DNA of 64,000 nucleotides from Lysinibacillus sp. FSL W8-0992 (GTDB taxonomy: Bacteria; Bacillota; Bacilli; Bacillales_A; Planococcaceae), in assembly GCF_038008685.1 (NCBI RefSeq), contig NZ_JBBOZQ010000001.1, positions 1,116,001-1,180,000 on the forward strand, written 5' to 3'. Of this stretch, positions 16,844 through 24,710 are shown in pieces. A program made the position numbers and the translations under genes. How positions within the stretch are numbered: position 1 is the first letter of the stretch; each line of letters opens with the position of its first letter. The notes under the pieces are model-generated. The model ran no database searches. It was not told the DNA's origin and saw nothing but the letters and a program-made list of their open reading frames with translations.

Positions 16844-17953
16844 GTGAGAATAGAAGAAATTACAATAAGACATTTAAAAATGCCTATGAAGGCTCCATTC
16901 ACAACAAGTTTTGGTACTGTTAGTGAAAAAGAGCTATTGCTTTTAGAGGCGAAGGATGCGACAGGAACGATTGGTTGGGGAGAGACAGTTGCTTTTGTAG
17001 CACCATGGTACACAGAGGAGACATTAAAGACGACATGGCATATGTTAGAGGACTTTTTAATGCCTGCCTTGCTACATAAAGAGCTGGTACATCCAGATGA
17101 GGTTAGTGCCTTGTTTGCTCCTATACGGCGTAATTGTATGGCCAAAGCATCTATTGAAGGGGCTGTGTGGGATATTTATGCACAGCAAACGAAACAGTCC
17201 CTTGCCCATGCGTTAGGTGGAAGCAAAGATTATATTGATGTAGGAATTAGTTTAGGAATTCAAGCTAGCACTGAAAAACTTTTAGATGTGATTAAGGTCT
17301 ATGTAGAAAAGGGTTATAAGCGAGTAAAGGTAAAAATAAAACCTGGGTACGATGTCGAAGTAATTCGAGCTATTCGTGCTACATTTCCTGATTTGCCATT
17401 AATGGCAGATGCAAACTCAGCGTATACATTAAAAGATATAAAAGTGCTACAGCAGTTAGATGCATTTAACCTTCTCATGATTGAGCAACCACTTGCAGCT
17501 GACGACATTATAGATCATGCTAAGCTTCAAAAGCAGTTGAAAACACCAATATGTTTAGATGAAAGTATTACATCACTTGAAGATGCCCGTAAAGCGATTG
17601 AGCTAGGTAGCTGTGGTGTCATTAATATAAAAATTGGGCGTGTAGGTGGTTTAACAGAGGCTAAGAAAATCCATGACTATTGTCAAGAGCATGATATTCC
17701 TGTTTGGTGTGGTGGCATGTTGGAAGCGGGAATCGGACGAGCGCATAATATCGCATTAACAGCACTCTCCAATTTTATATTACCTGGTGATACAGCAGGG
17801 TCAAGCCATTATTGGTATGAGGATATTATTATGCCTGAGGTCGTAGTAGAAGATGGTGTTATTCGTGTACCTCAGAGCGTCGGCATAGGCTATAAGCCAA
17901 ATATGGCTGTCATTGATAAATTAACAATTAGCAAGAAAGTTTATACAGAGTAG
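16844..17953 (+). CDS. Enolase-superfamily N-succinylamino acid racemase / OSBS-like
   Basis: A 369-residue member of the MenC/NSAR branch of the enolase superfamily. The N-terminal capping domain starts [19 protein letters not shown], typical of NSARs. Barrel residues are complete: KxK acid/base pair in VKVKIKPG (about 162-166), metal ligands Asp189 (MADANSAY), Glu214 (IEQPLA) and Asp239 (CLDESI), and the second base Lys263 (NIKIGRVGG). GTG start at 16844, AAGGAG 9 bp upstream. No other men genes are near, and the M20 and GNAT partners point to racemisation of N-succinyl amino acids rather than menaquinone synthesis; many relatives do both, so OSBS activity is not excluded. Confidence 0.85.
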   Translation: MRIEEITIRHLKMPMKAPFTTSFGTVSEKELLLLEAKDATGTIGWGETVAFVAPWYTEETLKTTWHMLEDFLMPALLHKELVHPDEVSALFAPIRRNCMAKASIEGAVWDIYAQQTKQSLAHALGGSKDYIDVGISLGIQASTEKLLDVIKVYVEKGYKRVKVKIKPGYDVEVIRAIRATFPDLPLMADANSAYTLKDIKVLQQLDAFNLLMIEQPLAADDIIDHAKLQKQLKTPICLDESITSLEDARKAIELGSCGVINIKIGRVGGLTEAKKIHDYCQEHDIPVWCGGMLEAGIGRAHNIALTALSNFILPGDTAGSSHYWYEDIIMPEVVVEDGVIRVPQSVGIGYKPNMAVIDKLTISKKVYTE

Positions 17954-17957
17954 CTTT

Positions 17958-17990
17958 AACAGATGGAGGCTGCCTTTTCCTCCTTCTGTT
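17958..17990 (+). terminator. Weak hairpin between the racemase and the carrier gene
   Basis: AACAGATGGAGG / CCTCCTTCTGTT stem followed only by TGTCAG, so termination is probably partial and read-through into the YkvI-like gene is possible. Confidence 0.45.
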
Positions 17991-18026
17991 TGTCAGTACG
18001 GGATAAATAGTCGAGGAGAGAAGTGA

Positions 18027-19082
18027 TTGAAAAAGAGCTTGCAAATCGGCGGGGCTTATGTAGGAATTATCGTCGGTGCAGGATTTGCATCAGGGCAAGA
18101 AATTATTCAGTATTTCACGAGTTATGGCAATAAGGGGATATTAGGCGCACTTTTAGCGACACTCTGGTTTGCCTTTGTAGGAATGTGTACAGCACAAATT
18201 AGTTCAAGGCTGCGGACAACGTCTCATAAGGATTTGATTTATCAAATTTCAGGTAAAACTATAGGCTTTATAATGGACTTTGTTCTATCACTTTTTTTGT
18301 TTGGTGTGTCAGTTATTATGTTTGCAGGAGCAGGTGCTACCTTCGAGCAAATGTTTGGACTACCAGTATGGCTAGGAAGTATTTGTATGATTGTCCTCAC
18401 CATGATGACGGTTATGATGAATGTAAAAAGTATTATTAATATTATTGCCATTGCGACGCCTTATTTGTTAGCTGTTGTAACGATTATTGCGGTCTATTCA
18501 ATAGCTACGATGGATCTATCATTTGCAGAGCAAGCAGTTATAGCTGAACAACAATTACAAACATCTTCCAAAAGCTGGTGGGTAACGGCTTTGCTATATA
18601 TGTCTTTTAATATTGGCGTATGCTTCTCTCTTCTCACGGTGATGTGTGGCGCTATTCGTAATGAACGAATTGCAGGCATGGGTGGAATTATCGGGGGACT
18701 ATTATTAGGCGCACTCATTTTACTTATTCATTTTTCACTTCTTGCTAAAATGAACGTTATTGCTGGAATGGATATTCCAATGCTCGCATTAGCAAATGAA
18801 ATTCATCCAATAGTAGGTTTATTAATGTCATTTTCGTTATTAGGAATGATTTACAATACGGCAGTAGGAATGTTTTATTCTTTTACGGTGCGATTTTTTA
18901 AACCAACAAAGCCAAGCTTTAAGGCTGCTGTTATTTTTATGGGCGTTCTAGGCTTTTTTGCTAGCCTAGTGGGCTTTACAACACTCGTATCGAAATTATA
19001 TTCAGTAATGGGCTATGTAGGCTTTATTTTAGTAGCGTCCATAATTTTTGCATGGCTACGAGGAATAAGAAGAGTAGCTTAA
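18027..19082 (+). CDS. YkvI-like membrane transporter (COG3949)
   Basis: A 351-residue polytopic membrane protein with about ten helices. GGAYVGIIVGAGFASGQEIIQYF at the N-terminus is the unwound-helix-1 type motif (GAGFASGQE) of the YkvI/COG3949 group, distantly related to amino acid carriers of the APC/LeuT superfamily. TTG start with GAGGAGAG upstream. It lies 73 bp after the racemase gene on the same strand and is followed by a good terminator, so it may be the last gene of the D-amino acid conversion operon and import the substrate; this function is inferred from position only. Confidence 0.75.
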   Translation: MKKSLQIGGAYVGIIVGAGFASGQEIIQYFTSYGNKGILGALLATLWFAFVGMCTAQISSRLRTTSHKDLIYQISGKTIGFIMDFVLSLFLFGVSVIMFAGAGATFEQMFGLPVWLGSICMIVLTMMTVMMNVKSIINIIAIATPYLLAVVTIIAVYSIATMDLSFAEQAVIAEQQLQTSSKSWWVTALLYMSFNIGVCFSLLTVMCGAIRNERIAGMGGIIGGLLLGALILLIHFSLLAKMNVIAGMDIPMLALANEIHPIVGLLMSFSLLGMIYNTAVGMFYSFTVRFFKPTKPSFKAAVIFMGVLGFFASLVGFTTLVSKLYSVMGYVGFILVASIIFAWLRGIRRVA

Positions 19083-19085
19083 TGA

Positions 19086-19131
19086 GGTGATTGAGAAGGG
19101 CAAGTTATGCCATTCTCAATTACCTTTTTAT
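19086..19131 (+). terminator. Terminator after the YkvI-like gene
   Basis: GGTGATTGAGAA / TTCTCAATTACC with a GGGC/GCC inner pairing, then TTTTTATTTT. Confidence 0.85.
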
Positions 19132-19262
19132 TTTAATAGAAATTCAGAGGAAATAGTGCACTATTGTTGAATGAAAAATATCTTATTTTGTCGGTGTTTT
19201 TGTTGAAAAATCATAGTTTTTAAGTATTTCCGAATAAAGCGAGAACAATTCTCAATAGAAGG

Positions 19263-19320
19263 TTGACTGATAATAAAAAGATGCTTATAATGAGAATCGT
19301 GAGTAATGATAATCATTTTC
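19263..19320 (+). promoter_or_regulatory. Promoter and Fur box of the siderophore uptake operon
   Basis: TTGACT at 19263-19268, 17-bp spacer, TATAAT at 19286-19291, a near-consensus sigma-A promoter. The segment 19302-19320 (AGTAATGATAATCATTTTC) matches the 19-bp Fur box GATAATGATAATCATTATC at 16 positions; ATAATGAGAATCGTGAG just upstream may be an overlapping half-box. Fur-iron would block the start region. Confidence 0.85.
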
Positions 19321-19366
19321 AGCTGATTATTAATTACACTCAATAATGAATCTACCGGGGATTACA

Positions 19367-20317
19367 ATGAAAATAAGATATCTTTTAACAGCAACTGTTG
19401 TGTTGTCTTTTGTGTCACTATTCATTGGCGTAGTAAATATTAAGCCAAGTGACTTATTGGACTTCGGATCAGAAGAAACTAGACTATTTTTAATTAGTCG
19501 TGTACCAAGACTTGTAGCAATATTGTTAGCAGGTGCAGGTATGAGTATTGCTGGTTTAATTATGCAAAGCTTAAGTAGGAATAAGTTCGTGTCACCAACT
19601 ACAGCAGGAACTTTAGATGCTACGAAATTAGGTGTGCTAATTTCAATGATGTTTTTTACAAACGTCACGTACTTTCAAAAAATATCCTTCGCTTTCATAT
19701 TTGCTTTAGCCGGCACTTTAATGTTTATGCAAATATTAAATCGAATAAAGTTCAAAGATGCGATTTTTATACCGCTTATTGGCTTAATGTTCGGAAATAT
19801 CCTGTCTTCGATTACAACATTCTTTGCGTATAAGGCTGATATTATCCAAAACATTGCTGCATGGTTACAAGGAGATTTCTCATTGATAATGAAAGGTCGT
19901 TATGAGCTTTTATACATAAGTGTACCTGTTCTAATTTTAGCTTACATTTATGCAAACCGTTTCACAGTGGCTGGAATGGGTGAGGATTTTGCAAAAAACC
20001 TTGGTCTTTCCTACAAATTCGTTGTGAATTTAGGTTTAGTGTTAGTAGCACTAGTGACAACTACGGTGGTACTAACAGTGGGTGTGATTCCGTTTCTTGG
20101 TTTAATTATTCCAAATATTATATCGCTATTCAAAGGGGATAACCTCGCAAAGACATTACCACACACGGCTTTACTCGGTATGTCGTTCCTATTATTATGT
20201 GATATTTTAGGGCGCGTGTTAATTTTCCCTTATGAAATTCCGATTAGTATGACGGTCGGCGTCATCGGAAGTGCAATCTTTCTAATTATGTTATTTAGGG
20301 GGAGAGCATATGCGTAA
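19367..20317 (+). CDS. yclN: Iron-siderophore ABC permease, YclN-like
   Basis: A 316-residue FecCD-family permease with about nine helices. SRVPRLVAILLAGAGMSIAGLIMQSLSRNKFVSP near residues 42-75 is the conserved FecCD segment, and PFLGLIIPNII near 241 is the ATPase-contact EAA-like loop. Start at ATG 19367 behind CCGGGG; a frame opening 21 bp earlier lacks a site. First of four overlapping or tightly spaced genes matching B. subtilis yclNOPQ (petrobactin uptake), under a clear Fur box. Ligand assignment to petrobactin-type catecholate siderophores rests on resemblance of the set, especially the binding protein. Confidence 0.88.
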   Translation: MKIRYLLTATVVLSFVSLFIGVVNIKPSDLLDFGSEETRLFLISRVPRLVAILLAGAGMSIAGLIMQSLSRNKFVSPTTAGTLDATKLGVLISMMFFTNVTYFQKISFAFIFALAGTLMFMQILNRIKFKDAIFIPLIGLMFGNILSSITTFFAYKADIIQNIAAWLQGDFSLIMKGRYELLYISVPVLILAYIYANRFTVAGMGEDFAKNLGLSYKFVVNLGLVLVALVTTTVVLTVGVIPFLGLIIPNIISLFKGDNLAKTLPHTALLGMSFLLLCDILGRVLIFPYEIPISMTVGVIGSAIFLIMLFRGRAYA

Positions 20318-21263
20318 CCGTACCAAAATGTTGATATTAATCGGACTAGCAGTAGCCGCTATGTTACTGTACGTCTTTTATGAATTAAATGGGAACTACA
20401 GTTATGCATTCCCACGTCGCCTCATTAAAGTGGTGGCGATGGCATTAACGGGAATTGCCATTGCGTATTCAACGGTGGTTTTCCAAACAATTACACATAA
20501 TCGTATTTTAACACCAAGTGTTATGGGGCTTGATGCTTTGTACATGATGGTGCAAACAATTATCTATTACTTCTTTGGCTCGATGTCAATATTTGTTATT
20601 AATGCACATTACAATTTTTTACTAGCTGTTTCAGCAATGGTTGTTTTCGCGTTAATATTTTATCGAGTATTGTTCAAAGAAGGTAAACGTCCGATTTACT
20701 TTCTACTGCTTGTCGGTATGATTGTCGGAACATTTTTAGGAAGCGTCACTACGTTCTTCCAAGTATTAATTGATCCTAATGAATTCCTAAGCTTACAAAG
20801 TAAAATGTTTGCAAGCTTTAATAATGTGAATTCAGATCTAGTATGGTTAGCAGGTCTTGTTATTGTTGGAACATTTGTTTACGGTTGGCGTCATATGAGT
20901 CAACTTGATGTAATGTCACTGGGTCGCGATACAGCAATAAACCTAGGGGTACCTTATGATAAGCTTGTACAACGCATGCTCATATTATCTTCGATATTAA
21001 TCGCCGTATCTACAGCTCTTGTTGGGCCAATTACATTCTTTGGCTTAATCGTAGCGAATTTATCGTATCAGTTTTTCAAGACGTACAAGCATTCTGTATT
21101 AATTGCAGGCTCTTGTGTAATGAGTATTGTTGCTTTAGTCGGTGGTCAGTGGATGGTCGAGCGTATTTTCAACTTCGATACAACACTAAGCGTTATTATA
21201 AACTTTGTAGGTGGCGTGTACTTCATCTACCTATTATTGAAGGAAAGTAGGTCAGCAGGATGA
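20310..21263 (+). CDS. yclO: Iron-siderophore ABC permease, YclO-like
   Basis: A 317-residue FecCD-family permease, the second half of a heterodimeric channel. It overlaps the upstream permease gene by 8 bp and carries AGGGGGAG ahead of the ATG. Family features: RRLIKVVAMALTGIAIAYSTVVFQT near residue 32, GPITFFGLIVANLSYQF near 235. Helical content as for its partner. Works with the YclP-like ATPase and YclQ-like lipoprotein to import ferric siderophore. Confidence 0.88.
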   Translation: MRNRTKMLILIGLAVAAMLLYVFYELNGNYSYAFPRRLIKVVAMALTGIAIAYSTVVFQTITHNRILTPSVMGLDALYMMVQTIIYYFFGSMSIFVINAHYNFLLAVSAMVVFALIFYRVLFKEGKRPIYFLLLVGMIVGTFLGSVTTFFQVLIDPNEFLSLQSKMFASFNNVNSDLVWLAGLVIVGTFVYGWRHMSQLDVMSLGRDTAINLGVPYDKLVQRMLILSSILIAVSTALVGPITFFGLIVANLSYQFFKTYKHSVLIAGSCVMSIVALVGGQWMVERIFNFDTTLSVIINFVGGVYFIYLLLKESRSAG

Positions 21264-22021
21264 TCCAAGTTAAAGAAATTTCTAAGTTTTTTGGGAAAAA
21301 GCCGGTCATTCAAGATGTTAGTGTAGACGTTGCGCCAGGTAGAATTACGTCCTTTATTGGACCGAATGGTGCAGGTAAATCAACCCTGCTTTCAATGGTA
21401 AGCCGTTTACTTAATGCAGACACTGGGGAAGTACTACTCGATAAGTCAGATGTGCGACGCTGGAAATCTGATGACTTTGCAAAGCGTGTATCGATTTTAA
21501 AGCAGTCAAACTACATGAATGTACGCCTAACAATACGTGAACTCGTTTCATTTGGTCGTTTTCCTTATTCAAAAGGGAACCTAAAACCAGAGGATGAGCA
21601 AAAAGTAGATGAGGCAATACAATATATGAATTTAGCTGATATTCAGCATAATTATTTAGATGAATTATCAGGTGGTCAGCGACAACGGGCATTTATTGCA
21701 ATGGTCATTGCGCAAGATACAGACTACATTCTACTTGATGAGCCACTTAATAATTTAGACATGAAGCATTCCGTGCAAATCATGAAAATATTGCGCAAGT
21801 TGGTCGATGAGCTAGGAAAAACGGTTGTCATTGTTTTACATGATATTAACTTTGCTTCCGTATATTCTGATCATATCGTCGCTTTAAAAAATGGACGCGT
21901 TGTAAAAGATGGTCCAACGAATGACATTATTAACTCAGATGCGTTAAAGGAAATCTATGATATGGATATCCCTGTACAAGAGCAAAATGGTTGTCGCATT
22001 TGTGTGTATTTTAACTCTTAG
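21260..22021 (+). CDS. yclP: Iron-siderophore ABC ATPase, YclP-like
   Basis: A 253-residue FepC-type ATPase. Walker A GPNGAGKST (about 34-42), signature LSGGQRQRAFIAM (about 136), Walker B YILLDEPLNNLD (about 156) and the switch HDINFA (about 194). It overlaps the upstream permease by 4 bp (ATGA), consistent with translational coupling. Energises the YclNO channel. A short perfect inverted repeat (TAGATAGT-CATT-ACTATCTA, 22028-22047) separates it from the binding protein gene and may stabilise or process the mRNA upstream of the highly needed lipoprotein. Confidence 0.9.
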   Translation: MIQVKEISKFFGKKPVIQDVSVDVAPGRITSFIGPNGAGKSTLLSMVSRLLNADTGEVLLDKSDVRRWKSDDFAKRVSILKQSNYMNVRLTIRELVSFGRFPYSKGNLKPEDEQKVDEAIQYMNLADIQHNYLDELSGGQRQRAFIAMVIAQDTDYILLDEPLNNLDMKHSVQIMKILRKLVDELGKTVVIVLHDINFASVYSDHIVALKNGRVVKDGPTNDIINSDALKEIYDMDIPVQEQNGCRICVYFNS

Positions 22022-22027
22022 TAACAA

Positions 22028-22047
22028 TAGATAGTCATTACTATCTA
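22028..22047. promoter_or_regulatory. Perfect 8-bp inverted repeat between yclP and yclQ
   Basis: TAGATAGT and ACTATCTA with a CATT loop, no T-run after it. Could be an mRNA processing or stability stem, or an operator. Confidence 0.4.
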
Positions 22048-22079
22048 AAAATATAAAAACAATTAAAGGAGATTTCACA

Positions 22080-23087
22080 ATGAAGAATTGGAAATTACTT
22101 ACTGTATTAATGGCAATGATGCTTTTAGTATTAGCTGCTTGTGGTTCTAAAGAAGAATCAAAAGAAGATGATAAAGGTTCAACGGATAATAAGCCTGCTG
22201 AAGAGAAAAATGAAGCTGCTTCTGCTTACCCAATTACAATCCCAGGTAGTACTTCTGGCGAAAATACATTTGAAGATGTAACACTAAAAGAACAACCAAA
22301 AAATATTGTCGTATTTGACTATGGTTTCCTAGATACTTTAGATGCTTTAGGCGTTGAAGTTGCTGGTGTTTCACAAAAATCAGTTCCTAGTTATTTAAGC
22401 AAATATGCTGACACAACTTACGTAAATGTTGGTTCTTTAAAAGAGCCTGATTTTGAAGCAATCTCTTCTATGAGCCCAGACATCATTTTCATCTCAGGTC
22501 GTCAAGCTTCTGCATACGCAGAATTATCTAAAATTGCGCCAACTGTATTCGTTGGTGTAGATAACAATAATTTCGTGGAATCGTTTAAAATGAACACTGA
22601 ATTAGCTGGTAAAATTTTCGGTAAAGAAAAAGAAGCTGCTGATGCATTCGCTGCATATGAAGCAAAAGTAGAAGATCTTAAAGCAAAAACTGCTACATCT
22701 GAAGACAAAGCATTAATCGTTTTAGGTAATGAAGGTTCATTATCTGCATATGGTCCTGGTTCACGTTTCGGTGTTATTCATGACGTATTTGGCGTAAAAG
22801 CTGCTGATGACAAAATTGAAGCTTCTACACATGGTGCTAACGCTTCATTCGAATATGTACGTGACACAAACCCAGATATTTTATTCGTAGTTGACCGTGA
22901 CGCTGCTGTTAACCCAGAAGGTGAGTCTGGTACGAAAGCTGCTATTGAAAACGAAATCGTTGGTGCTACTAATGCTGCTAAAAACGGCAAAATTTATTAC
23001 CTTGATCCAGAATATTGGTACCTATCAGGTGGCGGTTTACAATCAGAAACTGCAAAAGCTGATGATATTTTAAAGGCGTTTAACTAA
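22080..23087 (+). CDS. yclQ: Siderophore-binding lipoprotein, YclQ-like
   Basis: A 335-residue class III (FecB/FhuD-type) periplasmic-binding-fold lipoprotein. The signal ends in the lipobox LVLAACG (Cys about 21), giving a membrane-anchored receptor. A charged linker (about 23-55) precedes the binding domain. Stretches such as VVFDYGFLDTLDALG, VNVGSLKEPDFEAI, SRFGVIHDVFGV and YWYLSGGGLQSE agree closely, as I recall it, with B. subtilis YclQ, the petrobactin receptor. AAAGGAG precedes the ATG by 8 bp. Confidence 0.9.
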   Translation: MKNWKLLTVLMAMMLLVLAACGSKEESKEDDKGSTDNKPAEEKNEAASAYPITIPGSTSGENTFEDVTLKEQPKNIVVFDYGFLDTLDALGVEVAGVSQKSVPSYLSKYADTTYVNVGSLKEPDFEAISSMSPDIIFISGRQASAYAELSKIAPTVFVGVDNNNFVESFKMNTELAGKIFGKEKEAADAFAAYEAKVEDLKAKTATSEDKALIVLGNEGSLSAYGPGSRFGVIHDVFGVKAADDKIEASTHGANASFEYVRDTNPDILFVVDRDAAVNPEGESGTKAAIENEIVGATNAAKNGKIYYLDPEYWYLSGGGLQSETAKADDILKAFN

Positions 23088-23088
23088 T

Positions 23089-23403
23089 ATGTTTGTACAA
23101 ATTAAACGTATGGTCGTAACAGAGGGTAACGGAGATAAGGTTGTTGAACGATTTGGAGCTAAAAAAGACGGTCCATCATTACTTGAACAGCAACCAGGTT
23201 ATATCGATAAACAAGTACTTGTAAAAAAAGTACGCCGTGGTGATGAAGAAGTGCTAATTATGGTTCGTTGGGAATCAGAAGAAGCATGGAAAAATTGGGA
23301 GAAGAGTCCTGAGCATATTGCTGGTCATAAAGCAAATGCTGGTAAGCCTAAACCTGACTATATCATCGAAAGCGGACAAGATGTTTACTATGTAAAAGGT
23401 TAA
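23089..23403 (+). CDS. hmoA: Haem-degrading monooxygenase HmoA (IsdG-like)
   Basis: A 104-residue dimeric alpha+beta-barrel (ABM) protein of the IsdG/HmoA group. The family motif VRWESEEAWKNWEKSPEHIAGHK lies at residues 62-84 and holds the probable haem-ligand His (SPEHI or AGHK) and the catalytic Asn/Trp region. It begins one base after the yclQ stop and ends the operon at a strong terminator, so it is under the same Fur control. Such enzymes open the haem ring to release iron. Its fusion to a siderophore operon, with no haem importer nearby, is noteworthy. Confidence 0.88.
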   Translation: MFVQIKRMVVTEGNGDKVVERFGAKKDGPSLLEQQPGYIDKQVLVKKVRRGDEEVLIMVRWESEEAWKNWEKSPEHIAGHKANAGKPKPDYIIESGQDVYYVKG

Positions 23404-23410
23404 TAAAATT

Positions 23411-23449
23411 AGAGGTGTCTCACAAGTAAATTGTGGCACCTCTTTTTTG
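23411..23449 (+). terminator. Terminator of the siderophore operon
   Basis: AGAGGTG(TC)TCACAA / TTGTG(G)CACCTCT stem followed by six T. Confidence 0.85.
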
Positions 23450-23701
23450 TTATCTAACTTCTTAAAAAATGCTCTATAGGTGTGAACAGCTAGGAATTAA
23501 CTTAGGAGACAGTCAATTTGTTAGAAGTCTAACTATATTTGTTAGGAATCGATTTAGGGTGTGAAAGGCACGGAAGGCAAGGAGTTTTTAGTTAAATTGC
23601 GCCACACCTCGCCACATATAGAAGGGTGAATTTTGAGGTAAACAATAAATTTTATATAAATTTAGTAGCACATAAAACTGTGCATAACGTTAAATATCTG
23701 C

Positions 23702-24340
23702 TTAATGTTTAAGGGAAGCTTTGCTCCAAATATTAAAGGCTGAGTTAATGTTGAAGGAGATGCCACTATTATTAATGAATAATCCTGTAATATTGGTTGG
23801 GTAGTACTGATAGGCGTCATTTTCCACTGTAACTGTATTAACCATTTTTGAAGAGGTATTATAATCAATATTTTTGAAATCGGTTGGAGAGTCTGGAAAG
23901 CTGCTTATTTCGACGACGTTACTGTTGTTTTGACCATTCTGCGTTCCTCTAGCATAAACAATGCAGTACTGTGAAGTTTTATAGAGCATCGGTGTATGGA
24001 TATTCAAACCAGATGTAAAAGGGCTCACTAAAGACAATAATGGTAAATCCTTTTCTGGTACTTTTACAATGTCATGCTGCGCCATATACGTGTCTAGTTT
24101 TTGATGAAAAGTATCTTCAAATCCAGGAATATCACAAATGAAATTAGAAATAGAAGACTTATGTTTAAACTCTGCTAAAGCTTCTTGATAAGCACGTTGT
24201 TCAGCTTGAATGATTAATTGTTCAATAGATTGTTGTTCATTAGAAGGTTTTTTAATCGTAATTTCTTCTGCAGAGACAGAAATTGTACAGGAAAAAGTTT
24301 CTGTAAGTATTAACACGTTGTCATTTACTCCATTAGTCAT
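23702..24340 (-). CDS. Hypothetical protein beside the com locus
   Basis: A 212-residue protein of unknown family. ATG at 24340 has AAGGAG 8 bp upstream (an in-frame GTG at 24349 overlaps that site). No signal peptide or membrane segment is clear. Residues ~35-60 are Glu/Gln/Lys-rich and probably helical (IEQLIIQAEQRAYQEALAEF); the rest is Asn/Ser/Thr-rich and looks beta-forming, ending SFNINSAFNIWSKASLKH. It is divergent from comQ and its promoter region lies next to the left hairpin repeat. The 298 bp between it and the hmoA stop hold only the siderophore operon terminator. Could be accessory cargo of the com region; nothing supports a specific function. Confidence 0.6.
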   Translation of the reverse strand: MTNGVNDNVLILTETFSCTISVSAEEITIKKPSNEQQSIEQLIIQAEQRAYQEALAEFKHKSSISNFICDIPGFEDTFHQKLDTYMAQHDIVKVPEKDLPLLSLVSPFTSGLNIHTPMLYKTSQYCIVYARGTQNGQNNSNVVEISSFPDSPTDFKNIDYNTSSKMVNTVTVENDAYQYYPTNITGLFINNSGISFNINSAFNIWSKASLKH

Positions 24341-24419
24341 TTCAATCACTCCTTAATGTTGGAGAATATATTATAGAGAACTTAGCATACGGTTTAAAAT
24401 GCAAATCGAGTCACATACA

Positions 24420-24592
24420 ATACTAATGAATTTTACTTATCTTAAGCGTAACATCAGTCAGGACGCCATTTCAATGGTCAGTTAACGCCAAAAACTGGCG
24501 GTCACTTTTGTGACACCGCCATTTTTTTACTATTTCTTAGCAAAAAAATGGCGTGCTTTCTATGAATACCGCCAATTTTTGGCGGTATTTAT
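24420..24592. repeat. Left flanking repeat of the com locus (CGCCA/TGGCG hairpin array)
   Basis: Seven CGCCA or TGGCG units at 24464, 24486, 24496, 24517, 24549, 24570 and 24580 build nested hairpins: CGCCA-AAAAC-TGGCG, GTCAC-TTTT-GTGAC flanked by GGCG/CGCC, a 12-bp arm pair CGCCATTTTTTT / AAAAAAATGGCG, and ACCGCCAA-TTT-TTGGCGGT. Read outside-in, it shares AAGCGTA, CCATTTCAATG (as GCCATTTCAATG), ACGCCA, TGGCGG, GGCGTG and the terminal CCGCCAA..TTGGCGGT block in the same order with the reverse complement of 28807-28960, so the two form an inverted pair around comQXPA. Confidence 0.75.
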
Positions 24593-24710
24593 GTATTTAT
24601 AATAGTGATTATTAGAAGATGTGAGTGATTCATTTAACATATAAATACTAGAATTAATTCCCATTAATATGTATAATATTTAACAATATATTTAGGGGAG
24701 TAGAGGACTA

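Noticed and set aside
16844..17953. Calling the enolase-superfamily gene menC
   Set aside because: No other menaquinone genes adjoin and the M20 and GNAT partners match the N-succinylamino acid route; OSBS side activity remains possible.
24464..24584. CRISPR array or prophage att site suggested by the repeated CGCCA units
   Set aside because: Units are only 5 bp, arranged as dyads with irregular spacing, no cas genes, no integrase and no tRNA end nearby.
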